From Loripinus fragilis (lineage: Eukaryota; Mollusca; Bivalvia; Lucinida; Lucinidae): 64,000 nt of DNA. The stretch lies in assembly GCA_964019695.1 (NCBI GenBank), contig OZ026518.1:108286305-108350304 (forward strand), read 5' to 3'. The notes under the pieces are model-generated. The model was given only the letters and a program-made list of their open reading frames with translations. It was not told the DNA's origin and did no database searches. Positions 23,971-36,587 of the stretch are shown here, one piece after another; positions within the stretch are counted from its first letter, which is position 1, and every line of letters begins with the position of its first letter. The position numbers and the translations under genes are program-made.

Positions 23971-25190
23971 GAGCAGGACCTTTTTTTAGCTCGAAGTCTA
24001 TAAACAAAGAAGTTGATTTTGATTAAACTTGCGCAGAGAGAAATGTTTATATTTTGGCGATATATTTTGGCGATCGTGACATATTGTTCAAGGTCATGCC
24101 TTCACTCTATCTCCATTGGTGTAGCTCCCATTACGACAGTTACGCACGTACGTAATAAAAATAGTAACATTCAAGGGAGGTAGCCCAATGTGGTAAAAGT
24201 GATTTTCCATACCAAATGGAAATGTTCTTAGAGGAAAGAATTCGCTCCCTCTGGGAGTAAGAGCAAATTCTTTCCTTTAATAGAAGTTCCCATTTTGAAA
24301 AGGGGCGCAATTGAAGAGAACCACTGCATAATCCAGTATGCTTTCTTTGATCTGCGTAACTTTTTCAACGTTCTGGCTTCGCCATTCCTATCTCCATATC
24401 TCCATACCAAATTGGTGGATTTTTGACAAAACCTACACTTCAACGGCAATGGTACATTGTAAAGAAATAGTTATCTCTTAGGGCCTATATTAACTGTTCA
24501 ATATCGCTGAACATATCTGATAGGGTATTACATAATTCAGTTGATCTCAAGGCTGGTTGCTAGCTTTTCGTTGAAACAACTCAAGCACCAATAAGAGAAT
24601 ATAAGAATGTACATGCATTATGTAGAACATCGGTAAATAGTTTACTACCAGCACGTTGTAGCCATTCCACTTTTCATTAAAACAAATGAGAACTCTGTGC
24701 TATTTGATTAGGGCTCACAGATTACCTTACCGCTGCGCTAATTGCTCATAATGGACGCAGCATCCATCTCTATCAATCCTAGATTGAATTATTGGGCGAG
24801 GAGATAAAGAAACCAAATATATCACACAAATATGTCTAGACCCTGTGAAAATATCATGCACTTATGTTAATGATAAGTCCCTACAAAATGTAAAACTGAA
24901 CATTCTTTGACTGTCCACTGGAAACCAGTTATTGTACATATAAATGTATGTCTAAAATTAAGTGACTATGATCAGGACATTACATGTAACGATAGACTTG
25001 TCTCAAACCACATACAATGAAAATGGAGTTTCTGAATTAGAATTGCAACTATTATTTTCTTATGTCAACTTGTTTAGATTTTCACAGTACTATCGTCACC
25101 TTTAACTGGACACTGTACACCTTTTGCGAACATATAAATCAAAGTTTATAAATCTGACTGTATGATGGTTCCTACTTAAAGACTTATCTA
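23971..25190. other. Mostly unique sequence; one small hairpin at 24,214-24,297
   Basis: AAATGGAAATGTTC / GAGGAAAGAATT at the left is mirrored by AATTCTTTCCTTTAAT / CCCATTTT at the right, an imperfect small foldback. Nothing else recognised. Confidence 0.45.
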
Positions 25191-25199
25191 TTGATGAGA

Positions 25200-25735
25200 T
25201 GGTAGGGGCTGATGCTTTGTCTATTGTCAGGCCCACCGGGTTTTATCTGTTGGATTCCTTTTGCTTCAGTATTCAATTGTATGTACTGTTGAGTCCTTAT
25301 CTTTGCTTTAACTTCTTTTTTATATCTTGATTTATATGTTCTAGTAGATGTTGCATGGATATGTTAGGGGTCTTACATGCAAGCATAACGTCAATGTGTC
25401 TTGATCCACATCTGAACTGATGGCGAGGTTGACGCGATGTGAAACCGGTTTAGACCCTCCAGTAAATTATTTTACTGACCGTTCCAAGGCATATCATTTG
25501 TGTTATTTAGTTCTTGTGTTTGTCACGCTTTCGTGGCTGTTCATTACTGCATTGTGGTCACCTGCTGCGAAAGGGCTGACCTCTTGGCTCTTGTTTGTGA
25601 TGTTTAATTGTGTTTTTGTCACTTTTCCATCTGGTATCCTGGGTCAGGTGTGGTACTTGATTGTATCGATTCCTGATCTTTGCCATCTTTCTTACTTTGA
25701 TATATACTTATTTTTATCACCAAGCATTCTGATGT
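25200..25735 (+). repeat. Second dispersed repeat family (G), copy 1
   Basis: Landmarks GACCGTTCCAAGG, TTCTTGTGTTTGTCACGCT, TTGGCTCTTGTTTGTG and TACTTGATTGTATCGATTCC recur inverted at 42,895-43,190, and the last one again at 43,810-43,865. Layout resembles the RT-linked repeat but the sequence differs. Probably the 3' tail of another retroelement. Confidence 0.6.
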
Positions 25736-25741
25736 GTCAGT

Positions 25742-25893
25742 ATAGTTCGTGCTCGATAAAAGTAGAGTGACGAAACAGATTTACAGTTAGAAGTATGAAA
25801 GAAAACCCTATATTTGTCCAATCAGGTGAATAAAGTACCATAACGTGACCAACTACGTAACTCTACTCTTATCGAGCACGGACTCTACCCCAT
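25742..25893. mobile_element. Small MITE, ~25-bp TIRs
   Basis: CGTGCTCGATAAAAGTAGAG at the left and CTCTACTCTTATCGAGCACG at the right are inverted copies. About 150 bp overall. Confidence 0.7.
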
Positions 25894-26004
25894 TAATTTC
25901 TTGATTATCATTACATTATGATAAATACAGCCTTAAATTTGAGATTTAGTCATCAACAATGCACGTGTTATTTTACTTGTTTTTGCTCGTTTCTCTACAA
26001 TGTA

Positions 26005-27056
26005 CAGTGAGCCACTTTAGTTACGCACAACTTATAAAATGTAAATTTACTTGGAAAAGACATATGCTATTTTTAATCTGAGACTACCAGCGTTAAGCGC
26101 ATCTATATTTGCATCAGCAAATGAAATCTCATTATGATCAGATGAGAAACGAGTGAGAAAATGGATCTTGAAGGGCACTACCCTCAAAACACCATTACGC
26201 ATTGCATTATGTCGAATGAAACTCAGATCACATTGCACTTTTTTCAGGGTCGAATATCTGCAATGCTAGAGATCAGAGCCGATTTATTCTTGGCAATATC
26301 TAAGACTGGATGTGTCTGTTAAGTTTATCAGTTTTTAGAAGTTTTACTATTTTGGTTTCCAACTGACCAAGGTTTGAAAAAGTTGATTTCATTACTTTTT
26401 TTTAAAGTTAGTTGATATTTCGTATGCTTCTGAGTAAACTAGTTATCAAAACTCTTCTTTTATACTTTCATTTTAAACAACCATGTATCCGCCGTTTATT
26501 TTCGTAAAAAAATAAATGGATTTCTTGGCGTCATGGTGTTGACGTTAGTTATGACGTCACTTCTACCAATGCTATAAGACGTGTCAATGATAAGGTGTTT
26601 TAGTGTTTTGATACTTCTATGTCATCAAGTGACTCATAACAAAAAACAATTTGCGAAAGAAAACCTGTTTGACTATTGTAGCTGACGTTAATATGACGTC
26701 AAAACGCGCATTTCTTCAAAAAGTTATAGTGTTACTAACTTCACCGACCTAAAACGGGGATTTTACTTGAATAAACCAATTGTTTTGTGTGTTTCTCTGT
26801 CACAACTATCACCATAAATAATTCCTAGCGCAAAATTCAAATAGAAAATATAGACGTTCAGGTTGCACGAGCATTTTTGTCAAAATTGCTGTTGGCGTTG
26901 CAGAATGATTTGCATGAGTGATTTTGATATTGTTTCCATGTCATCAAACAGATAAAATGTCAATAAGTAAATGATCATAGAGAATGTTTGATTCCAGCAT
27001 TTTTGTCAAAAAATGTGGGCCCTGAAAAGGTGGTGCGTAACTTAAGTGGCTCACTG
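26005..27056. mobile_element. Tc1/mariner-type non-autonomous transposon, 1,052 bp
   Basis: Ends CAGTGAGCCACTTTAGTTAC and its near-perfect inverse (one mismatch, then GCAC) are flanked by TA on each side (26,003-26,004; 27,057-27,058), the usual Tc1/mariner target. The interior holds repeated TGACGTCA-like motifs but no transposase frame. Confidence 0.8.
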
Positions 27057-27197
27057 TATAGTCTGCCAACATTGACCTTAGACAGATTAATTTCGCCAAA
27101 ATCTTCGTGATATTCATGCGTTTTCGTGAAGTACTCCGACCTTAGTCATGCTTTTACCACGAATATGAAGATAATGTCAATTGATTAATGTAAATGG

Positions 27198-27260
27198 TCT
27201 GATAGCCTAGCGGTTAGTTGACAACTTACAGATCAAACCTGCCTGGATCAAAATTTGGAA
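27198..27260 (+). other. Possible tRNA-derived SINE head
   Basis: TAGCCTAGCGGTTAG fits a pol III A box and GATCAAACCTG loosely fits a B box at about the right spacing. No cloverleaf could be folded convincingly by hand, and this could be chance. Confidence 0.3.
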
Positions 27261-27384
27261 CAAAACTTTTTTCTATATAACTGTCAAATTGCATCCTTTT
27301 TCAAGGTCAGATTGTTTTTCTTTCATTTGTATTTAGCCGCTTTTCTATTCATTATTCCCTAAGTTCCTCATTCTCGCGACTTTC

Positions 27385-27553
27385 GTTGTCTGCTGAAAAC
27401 CTTTGCAAACAGTTCAGACCCAGATTAGTACAGACAGAATGTCGGTCCTGGTCTGGATACAGACAGTTTGACACTCTGATAGTGCTACTGAAAGAGGTTT
27501 TTGAAAAAGTTAATTTTGAAAGAAAAGTCAGCAGAAAAGTCAGCAGATGACCA
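27385..27553 (-). mobile_element. TTTGCAAA MITE family, copy 2
   Basis: Reads TTTGCAAACAGTTCAGACCC, then TCGGTCCTGGTCTGG, then GACAGTTTGACACTCTGATA, and ends in a duplicated AAAGTCAGCAG. It is related to the copies at 11,566 and 39,920. Confidence 0.65.
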
Positions 27554-28359
27554 CAAAAGTATTAAAAGATATCTAGCGTGCAAAGAATTATTGAAATGTA
27601 AGCTTTTGAAATTATTCACGGTGCTATTTGTTGAAATAAACGTATGCCAGATTCAAATATATCCATTTGTGCACTAAATCAAGAAAAAAGATGACCAAAC
27701 TAACAAATAAAAAAATAAAAAAGAAAAAAAAGAAGAAGACTGAAATGGAACTGGACTCGAATGCACATCTTTTGAGTGCTACATGTAAGGACAGCCTATC
27801 GAGGGATTGCGATTTTTTCATTAAGATAAGTAATTGTACCACAATCTAAAGCTCAAGTTTTATGAAGATTCCCAAAGATTGGGTGAAAGGTAATTGAATA
27901 TTCATATGTCTCAGGTCAAAGAAGACAAATAATACATGTACCATATGTCTTTAGTGGCAATGGTTTTAATGCACGTTAATTCCTCAGATTACCCTTGTAA
28001 GCATAAGTGTCTTGCGAAACCTTTACATGTATACGTATATGTGTCACGGGGCTAGGTATATAACACATTTCTACTTCGGGGACGACAATCAATTTGGTGG
28101 TTTTGCATGTTTAAAATCAAGTGAAAGAGAACATATTGCAGCCGATTCATGCCCCCAAGTGGAAGAGAAGAGACATAAGAATACACTACTATTTAGTCTT
28201 TCTGTTATACATAAATTGACTTTCTGCTACAAATCACTGGTATTCGTCGACAGAAAGTCAAACTGTTTTTTTTTTTATATTTTCGTGATAAAACACTGTA
28301 AAGATAGTGCTGTCGAAAACCAAACACGATTGAGTATAAGAATCTATCATAAGTGTGAG
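27554..28359. other. No gene recognised
   Basis: Contains an A-rich run with AAG/AAA near 27,710-27,740. Open frames over it are low-complexity. Confidence 0.4.
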
Positions 28360-28500
28360 GGTAGGATAGAAAAGTCCATCCTGAGGATCGCCGTTTGGCA
28401 TCACGAGACTTAGTGCTGCAGCAGACCCACCATATTTTGACACGTACCGGTCCCCACAGGGTAACAAGCAGCAACGCATATAAAATTAAAGCTCAGAGTC
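28360..28500 (-). repeat. Dispersed repeat, copy 1 (partner 33,340-33,510)
   Basis: TTGCTGCTTGTTACCCTGTG, GGGACC, AGTGCTGCAGCA-type and TCCTGAGGATCG-type landmarks on the minus strand match 33,340-33,510 on the plus strand (GTTGCTGCTGGTTACCCTGT, GGGACCACCATC, TTGCTGCAGCACTAACT). Confidence 0.55.
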
Positions 28501-28599
28501 TTAGGATTTCAAAATTGCATGATGCCAATGTCAGGGCCGAGGGGGAATTTTTTACGGCCCTTTATCAGAGAGTACCCCTAATACCCTAGTCTAAAGCCC

Positions 28600-29430
28600 T
28601 TACTGATAAATGCATTAAATGTGCTTAATGGACAGTTTGATACAACAACAAACAGAAATGATAATATCAATTAATAAAACATCAGTTTCATGTAAACGTT
28701 TCCTGCCTACAGTCATGAAAAAGGTCAATAAGTGCAAAAGTCACGAAAACATATGACATTGTAAAATATTGATGATACTGTTGATTTGTTTACCTTAATA
28801 CATGTCTTAAATAAAAACTGACCATTCAACATAACTTTTTATTCCATTGGCTTGTAAATAATCGTCAGTGTAGGTTATAGTTCACTTTAACACTGCGAAT
28901 ACGGAAACTTAGTTGTGAAAAAAGCAGCAAGTTTTAATCTGGATTTTAGCAACTTTTTCATAAAAAAATAAAACTAATTTTGTGCAAATGAGTCAATGAA
29001 TATTATAGAAGGAACATATAACTGATTTGTTGACTGATTGATTGAATAATTGATTGATTGATCAATTTTGTTTCGCTATTAAATTATTCTGACCGTTTAT
29101 ATTGTTTTTCATAATTCAAATTTTTGACCAACAATTATTACTACAACCCAGTAATTGAATTCATCACCTTCAAGAAATTATGGTTATCTAAATGAAACAA
29201 ACATTCTGCTAGAAATTTGTATAAATGTACATAAAATGTTAACATTAATATCAGACTTAGGCAGGGCACAGCATATTCAAGCAGGAAAATACTGACAGGG
29301 TGTTCCCAGCATTTAAACATGTAGACAAAGCATGAAATATCCTGTCCAGTTCAAATGAGGGAGTGATAAAAATGCTAAACTATCCTGATATTCTGTTACA
29401 ATACATTGCAAGACGGAAGATCTACCTCTT
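28600..29430. other. No gene recognised; TGAT-rich low complexity near 29,025-29,060
   Basis: Only a short GATT/TGAT run stands out. Confidence 0.4.
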
Positions 29431-29436
29431 CTACAG

Positions 29437-29565
29437 TCCAGTTGTTGTGATGATTTCCTCACCCTAGTTATGCTCCCATTAAAACAGGCTTGGGCTTTGT
29501 TCAGTTGTTGTGATGATAATCTCACCCTAGTTATGCTCCCATTGAAACAGCTTGGGATTTGTTGC
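29437..29565. repeat. Tandem duplication of a ~66-bp unit
   Basis: CAGTTGTTGTGATGAT, CTCACCCTAGTTATGCTCCC and AAACAG...CTTGGG occur twice in a row with few differences. Confidence 0.8.
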
Positions 29566-29837
29566 TTAAACTGCACGAATATCTCACTGATGTTTGCTAA
29601 AAACTGGTTATATTTCAAAATATCGCCTGACTCTTATAAATGAAACAACAAATGACTTCAATTAGCGATTGCATAATTGTTTGTTTGTTTCAAAATTACA
29701 ATAACATGTGGAATAAAAGGATTGACGCTAAAGGGAAACGCCTAAGTTAGGTGGTTTCTTCAAAGACCTGTTACAGCCAAGTAATCTTTGACATTTCATG
29801 ATAATGTGTTTAGATGCCATAAAAAGACACAAAAAGG

Positions 29838-31800
29838 AGCAACATGTATCATCCAGACACACTAGCAGAGTGGAAGAGGTTTGATAATGATGTGAAAAGA
29901 TCTACTCATATGTTTGTAGGAATGTTCATAGATCCCTTTGACAGAGACAATCCATCTGATCATCCCTTGAGCTTCACGTCTGGTGCCGTGACAACATCTG
30001 AAATCAAGGAAGTCTACTAAAAGCCTTAGACAAAGGCAGTCAAGTATCAAAAACTCCACGAAGAAGCATTTGATACCATCAGAAAACAACATCCACTAAA
30101 AAGCTACTACAACCCACTCCTAAAGTCTGACGTCAAAGTACTGACAAAAATGCTAAAAACAGTCCACATCCAATTCAACAGAGTAACAATCAATGAAGAA
30201 GTGATGTATTTAAGGCTTTTTGCAATGAACTCTTTTTGAACAAGCGTTTATTCCTGTTAGTATGTTTAAAAATGACTAACCAATGATTGCATGTACATTT
30301 TTCGACTACATGCACAAGCTAGAAAATTAACAGGATAACAAAATCGATTCAGTACAGTCTGCATCATTTTTACTCAAATTCAAAGTAGTTGACAGGTACA
30401 AAGAGAACAGCCTCAAACTTTAGACAGCTAGAAATTGGCGATACAAATGCATCCCATAAAATTTACATCCAAGCTGAAATCCCTATACCAAAATAATGAA
30501 GAATTAAAGCAAGGGAAAATATAGTGAATTGTAGCATATTACACTAACTACATGTATATACATGCGATATAGAAAATGCTGATGAAGTACTGAATGAAAG
30601 TAAACGTCAGTGGTGGACTGAAAGATAAGGCCTTTGCCATTACAAAGCACAACACAGAATATCTACCTCTGCAAACAAACTGGGAAGAATCAGACACACA
30701 GAATTAATGATCCTCCATGCAGCGATTGCATCAAAAAATGGTACCAGTAAGATCATTGTAAACAGTCCAGATGGTGACACAGTGTTTGTTAATTGACTTG
30801 GTTGTTTCCCTGTGATGATACATTACATAAGTCAGGAAGCTTCTATGCGAGCTTGGTGTTATTAAAACAGCAGAATCCAGGTTGGTGATTTGGTCAGTAA
30901 AATGATTTTAGTCCCCAATGACTTTGTCTATGGTCTGTTTTAAGGCAGTTGTTCTGCTTTTGTTTACTCATTGTTAGTTGTTACTTCCATTGTTTTTTTT
31001 TTTTTTTTTTTTTTTTTTTTTGGGGGGGGGGGGGGTTATTGTTAGATGCTTGTTTTGTTTTGCAGTTGTTTTTTGTCCTTTCTAGTTTTGCAATCATCTC
31101 GCTGGGGAAGAGAGAGCTTAGTGCTTTGGTGTGTTCTGAATTTCGTGTCGCTAGTGTTCTTTGGATCTTCCTGGTCGTGCCATGGATTGATCTGTCTTAT
31201 GTAGATGTGGCATTTCCTGGTCACACTCACTTACCTTTCGGTTTTCCTGTTGCATCACATGCCAAATATTTGTGCGAGTTAGATGTTTGTTTTACGCTGA
31301 ACAGGAACACAGGTCGATAAAAACGTTTTATTCCTGTGCATGAGCTCTTTCACAAGACCACAGAACAATAGAATATATTGATGTGATTAAATCGTTTTAC
31401 TGGCTGTGACACTTGCAATGTCTTTTATGGAACAGGAAAGAAGTAAGCACGTACAGTGATGTGCAGAATGCCAAAATCTTTCAACAACTATGTGAGCAAC
31501 TGGCCTGCACTAAATTTGTAGAGTTACTGTATGGCAAAAAGCAATGCAATTCATTTAATGAAATCCAATGATAGAAAGCGGTGGAGAAAGTACCACCAAA
31601 ACGCTTCCACCTGAAAGAAAACAGCTTAACACTGCATGTTTTAAGTTGTTGTTATCAGGTGCATGAACTCATCTTGAAGACTTGTAGGATTATCTTGCAA
31701 TTGCATAGTTTGGATATGAATCCTATGTGGAAGCACATGGCAGAATGACATTGAGGCTTCTAATGATGAGCCAGTCCGCTAACACCACAAGTTGTTGAAT
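29838..31800 (+). pseudogene. Broken ORF of a transposon-associated family, split by a repeat
   Basis: The plus strand reads MYHPDTLAEWKRFDNDVK..., then GMFIDPFDRDNPSDHPLSFT and EEAFDTIRKQHPLKSYYN, with stops and shifts. Near 30,740-30,785 it reads SKIIVNSPDGDTVFVN and, after the RT-linked repeat copy D (30,786-31,322), CDTCNVFYGTGKK near 31,405. Near 31,590-31,800 come remnants such as LDMNPMWKHMAE. In cnidarian and mollusc genomes I know an abundant uncharacterised protein family with a SPDTDV block followed by a (G)CDT...GKGK block and a terminal W-H block in the same order. The assignment rests on those blocks. Function unknown. The repeat insertion lies between the two conserved blocks, so it is younger. 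Confidence 0.5.
30786..31322 (+). repeat. RT-linked 3' repeat, copy D, with T-run and G-run
   Basis: TGTTTCCCTGTGATGATACA, CTATGCGAGCTTGG, GTTCTGCTTTTGTTTACTCA, CTGGGGAAGAGAGAGCTTAG, TGTGGCATTTCCTGGTCACA and CTCACTTACC match the repeat at 36.6-37.2 kb in order. A T-run (about 30 nt) directly followed by a G-run (about 15 nt) lies at 30,993-31,035 and could be an assembly-prone site. 5'-truncated relative to copy B. Confidence 0.65.
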
Positions 31801-32249
31801 GATAATTATTATGTACATTTTCCATTATGAGTATTCTCTTCTTTCTGTAATAAACAGCTTCGTACAACAGTGTGTGTGTTCAATATAGTAGTGCCATTGG
31901 AAGGAAAATTGTCTGAAAATTTCCTCTATTTTGTCTTGTGAAGATGTCGCGGAATCAGACGCTGAATCTGATAAATCAGTGAGTGTGGTACGCCATGACG
32001 CATAAACATTGGATGGTTTTATTAGAACTAGTCATTCAAACATCAAATATAATGTATACTGAATATGTAAAAGAAATAGTTTAATACTTGCCTGACACAC
32101 GTTGATATACTTTATGCAAAAGTTAGAATGTTTCCGTCAATGTCCTTGACAAAAATTCTTCCCACATATTACATGAATAACATCTGATAAGGATTTTGCT
32201 AAATGAATGAACCGTAAATGTATCATCTATTCATTTGTGATGATTTTAT

Positions 32250-33320
32250 TTTGAGTGGGAGCTTCCAAAATGGCATTTGATAACATTTTTTCTATAGTTT
32301 TCAATACACCTGTACTTAAACAGGTCATTTGACTGAAAGAAGTCTACAAAATCATGATTTTTCCTGACAAAATGTACTTAATAACCTTTCGACAGCAATG
32401 TTTATGGATTTATTTGCACCTCATATAATACTGAAAATATTCCAGCACCTTAATTTGTCATTTAGCGTTCATATTATACAAACGTGAACCATAGTTTTGA
32501 TCATTGGTTTAAATGGATTTTTATCAGTAAAGTTACTTAATTTCATGGGTACCCTTCTTTGAAACGAAGGCCTTAAACTTTTTTGACCATAGATATGGAA
32601 GACGCATCATGCACCTATTGCTTACCAGATGTCAGTTGTTAACTTTTTAACTTGTATTCAATACATTTAAACCAAAAGAGATCATTTGCCAGAAAACATT
32701 CTACAAAATCATGGGTTTTCGTGACTAATGTACTTAATGACCTTTTGCCATCGATGTATTTGGACTTATATAAACCTTACATATGATTAATATAATTTTA
32801 GCACCCTCATGTATCATTTTGTGTTAATATAATGCCAACTTCAGCAATGCTTTTGATCTTTGGTTAAAATTGATTTTAATCAGTAAAGTTATTACTTGTA
32901 TGGATACCCTTTTTAGGTGGACCATAAAAATTTTCGCCACAATAAATGGTAGTGATATTATGCACTGTTTGTTTCCCAGATGTTATTGGTAATATTTAAA
33001 CTTGTTTTCAATACCCTTTTACCTAAGGAGCATCATTTGTCAAAAAGAATTCTAGAAAATCATTGGTTTTCGTGACTAAAGTACCTAATGACCTTTCACC
33101 GTCAGTGTATTTGAACTTGTTTGCATCTCATATATGATGCAAAGTGTTTCTAGCATTCTTCTGTATCATTAAGTGTTAATATTATACCAACTTTAGCAAT
33201 ATATTTGATCTCTTGTTTGAATTAAGTTTTATCAGTAAAGTTATTTATTTGTATAGGTGCCATTTTTTAGTGACTCGTAAAATTTTACGCCCGAACATAC
33301 CGAGGTGGCATCATGCATTT
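32250..33320. repeat. Three tandem units of a ~355-bp repeat
   Basis: ATCAGTAAAGTTA recurs at about 32,523, 32,879 and 33,230, and AAAATCAT..TTTT recurs at about 32,346, 32,705 and 33,056, so the period is 351-359 bp. Units are clearly diverged. The array ends against the dispersed repeat at 33,340. No coding potential seen. Confidence 0.8.
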
Positions 33321-33339
33321 TTTTTAATTTGGGAGACTC

Positions 33340-33510
33340 TTAGCTTTAATTTGATGTATGTTGCTGCTGGTTACCCTGTGGGGACCACCATCTCGAAAAC
33401 TAGCTCACTTTTTACTGCTTTGCTGCAGCACTAACTTGCCGAGTGATAAAAACAATGATCCCGAGGGACGGATTTTTCTATCCCACACTCACATGAATAA
33501 TGGATTCGTT
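33340..33510 (+). repeat. Dispersed repeat, copy 2
   Basis: Counterpart of 28,360-28,500 in the opposite orientation. It directly follows the 355-bp tandem array. Confidence 0.55.
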
Positions 33511-35060
33511 TTCTTGCTCACCACTGGTTTTATTTATTATTTTATGTATTTATTTTAAAATAAGCTTGTACGCTAAGATGCAATTTCACATGATGACGTT
33601 ACTTGACGTCCTGGGTACGATAGCATGGGCAAGATTAGATGTTCTATCCCAGGGTAAAATCTCAGATATCCTTATTACGGTGTGCAAGAAAACACTTTCC
33701 TGCTGCACATCAAGAATATTTGGCATGTAGAATATATTCAATCCACTTCATATTCTACAAACTAGCATCAGTTTCACGTTTTCAAATCAGCTAATTTCTC
33801 ATCAAATGATAGGACGGATAGAATTCTGAAAGGTTACTGTAGATATAGATACAAGTAAATTGGAAAATACAGATATGGGCCATAAAGAACGTTAGATAGC
33901 GAGAGAAGTTGAAAATTTAATATGATCTGACTGACAGCAGAGCCTGTGCAACGTCATATATCAATTGAATAATCTAAAATGATCTGAGGAAATGATGCAC
34001 CTTCTTATGTTGGGAATGTAACCAGCTGAGTATTGAACTTAGTATAGTGTACAAGCTAGGCATAAACATTCGGTTAGGCTAACGGTGCCCTACGTACACT
34101 TCTTGTCTAGAGAAACCGTGCAGTTACAGACAAGACTGCTCCTGCTGCAACAAACAGATGAATCAAATTTTAAAGAAAAAGCAAGATGAAACGCCTTCGA
34201 AATATTCAGGAAAATGGCTTCTTTATATAGAGATAGAGAAAGCCTATATCATTTGAAATCATTTGAGTCTGTTCATGCCCCTGCTTAAGCGGTATTCGGC
34301 CTTCTATCGGCCGAAGGAGCGTATCTATTATATACGTTATATAAGAGTAGTACTTACAATATCTATATACATGTGATACAACGCATAGGTTATGCATGAT
34401 AATGTTTTTCAGTATTAAATGGAACCTGCCCGCCCTAGAACTATGTTAGTATCAAATGCCTGAACATATACAGTACAGTAAATGCCTGTATTCGAAACTG
34501 TAATGATATTTAAGGACTTACGTACATTTTATTAAAAGCACCCTTAGAGACTCGCTGAGCTTAATAAAGTACTATTTTTAAAAAATAGCTTTGTGATAAG
34601 ACATATGATGACATGCTCTGCACTAGACTGACATTAAAAATATCACTGTATTTGAATGTTATACCAAAGCTAGCTTATTTAGTATCGTTTAGGATACATT
34701 TCCCTTTGTCATGACTCAACCTTCTGATGGCATTATATTCTAATAAGACATGCTGCTTCACAGTGCCGATTATCAGAAAAGGCGTCAAGGGCGAGGAGTA
34801 AAGCTGCAAAAATAACTTTGGTTTGATAACAGAAGCCATAATCTTTGTTATACAATCGTGGGCCATAAATCATAACTAGATGGTTGCAAGCCAGAAATAC
34901 AAATCAGTGTTATATCTACCTGTAGACTGGTGTGCTATGTTGTTTTGTTTTTGTAGTCTATGGCTTTGTATGTGTGCTTACTAAAAATAGTAAAGGATAT
35001 AAACCCTTTGCATACTTATGGATTCTTCCATCTGATTTGATAGAAATAGACTCGGGATAG
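33511..35060. other. No gene recognised
   Basis: A small hairpin (TTCGGCC...GGCCGAA near 34,296-34,317) is the only structure noticed. Confidence 0.4.
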
Positions 35061-35071
35061 CCCATAATATA

Positions 35072-35715
35072 CGAGGGTTGATCGATATGTATTGTGTATT
35101 GTATCACAGCACGAGGACTGTGTTCACGATTTCAGCAATACTGATACTTTTCAAAGCGTTTACAATAGTATATCGGCGTACATTTTGTTCAACAATTTTA
35201 TAAAACAATTCCCATTTCAATAGAGCCAATCGTTGACCACTGTTGTAAAATGTTGGGAAAACCCATGGGAAATATTTAAGAAATAAGAGCATACATAAAA
35301 GTTAGCACAATACTAGGCCATTCGGTAAAACAGGTTCTTACTGAAATAGGGGTAATTTATGGGTCCCATACTGCAAATGGCACGAACGATGTCTCAAAAG
35401 TAAGGGGAATCATTGTAAATGATGGCAGATACACCTTTAGCAATATTGCCGAAACGGTTGGCATATTACTTTCAAGAGTGCATTTCATTCTGAAGCGTAT
35501 TTTGAAAGTTCGAAATATTTCTGCCCGATTTATACCCCATCTATTGACAGTTGACCAGAAAATGTATACGAACAAACGACCAACCAATTGTTTAAAACAG
35601 TTTCCTAAGTTCAACCAAAGGTTTTGCAATCTTTGTTACTGAAAACGGGACATAGTTGCACCATTACGAAGTTTGGAAATAAAATAGCTAACCAGACATG
35701 GTAGGTGACATGCAG
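35072..35715 (+). pseudogene. mariner-family transposase remnant with left TIR
   Basis: Left end TACGAGGGTTGATCGATATG (TA at 35,070-35,071) is typical of mariner elements. From 35,359 one frame reads DVSKVRGIIVNDGRYTFSNI then GILLSRVHFILKRIL, which fits the second helix-turn-helix of mariner transposases, followed by NISARFIPHLLTVDQK (known motif WVPHxLT). A stop and frameshift follow at about 35,640. Past it, in another frame, come remnants of the FVTGDE/LHHYE catalytic block with stops. The first HTH, the rest of the catalytic core and the right TIR are absent or unrecognisable. Confidence 0.75.
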
Positions 35716-35819
35716 TTGCCAAAATGACAATGTGCAAAATTAGGCCCTCTATTCAATACATTTTCATCTCATATATTTATACCAGTTCCGGTGCCAAAAA
35801 CCAAAAGTCAAAATAGTCT

Positions 35820-36587
35820 TTGTCTCTGTATCTGTCTGACAATAATCAAACTGATATTATTGAAGCTTTTAACTCAACCGCCAGATATTTAGTTGACTTA
35901 CTTAATATCGACAATCCTTATTTTGAACAAATGGTAGGTCAGATATATCCCACTGAACTTCAGTTAAATAAGGTGAATTCTTCTGATACTGAAGCTCCGT
36001 TTTTGGACTTGAACTTGTCAATAACAAATGGCATAGTTTCTTCTAAAATTTAAGATAAACGGGATGATTTTAATTTTGAAATAGTAAATTTCCCCTTTCT
36101 TGATGGAGATGTTCCTTGCTCTCCTTCCTATGGTGTATATATTTCTCAGCTTATTAGTTTTGCTAGAGTGTGTTCTAATGTTGATGACTACAACAACAGA
36201 AACTTATTTTTAACTGCTAAGTTATTAAAACAAGGTTATAGATATCATAAAATTCGAAAAGCATTTTCTAAATTCTACCACAGACACTCGGAGTGAATTG
36301 TTAAATACAACATTGGGTTAAAAACTATTCTGCAACAAGGCATATCAGAACCTATATTTTATGGTGATTTAGATTATAAGTTTAAACGAATTGTTGGAAA
36401 ACCTAATTTTAGTGATCTATTCAAAAAGATAGTAAAACGTTATATAAGGGTTGGATATAACTTGGATATCATGCGACAGTCTGCACGCCTAGTTTTAAAC
36501 CCAATCACTGTTTATAGCTATGGTTTCCTCTTTAATTGCACGACGGCGGGTCAGGCCTCAGACTCTATGACGGCTCTGACGTAAAGC
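35820..36587 (+). pseudogene. Reverse-transcriptase C-terminal fragment, two in-frame stops
   Basis: One frame stays open from 35,820 except for stops at about 36,051 and 36,294. It reads AFNSTARYLVDLLNIDNPYF (the position of the RT catalytic YxDD box reads YLVD, so one Asp is lost), APFLDLNLSITNG, DKRDDFNFEIVNFPF, YGVYISQLISFARVC, then KFKRIVGKPNFSDLFKK and ends FLFNCTTAGQASDSMTALT. I know this RT type as abundant in bivalves. Whether it belongs to Penelope-like or another non-LTR branch I cannot say. The N-terminal part is missing. The sequence after the stop is the repeat found at six or more places here. Confidence 0.75.

Noticed and set aside
32250..33320. CRISPR-like regular repeats
   Set aside because: The units are ~355 bp, diverged and contiguous, with no short repeat-spacer pattern.
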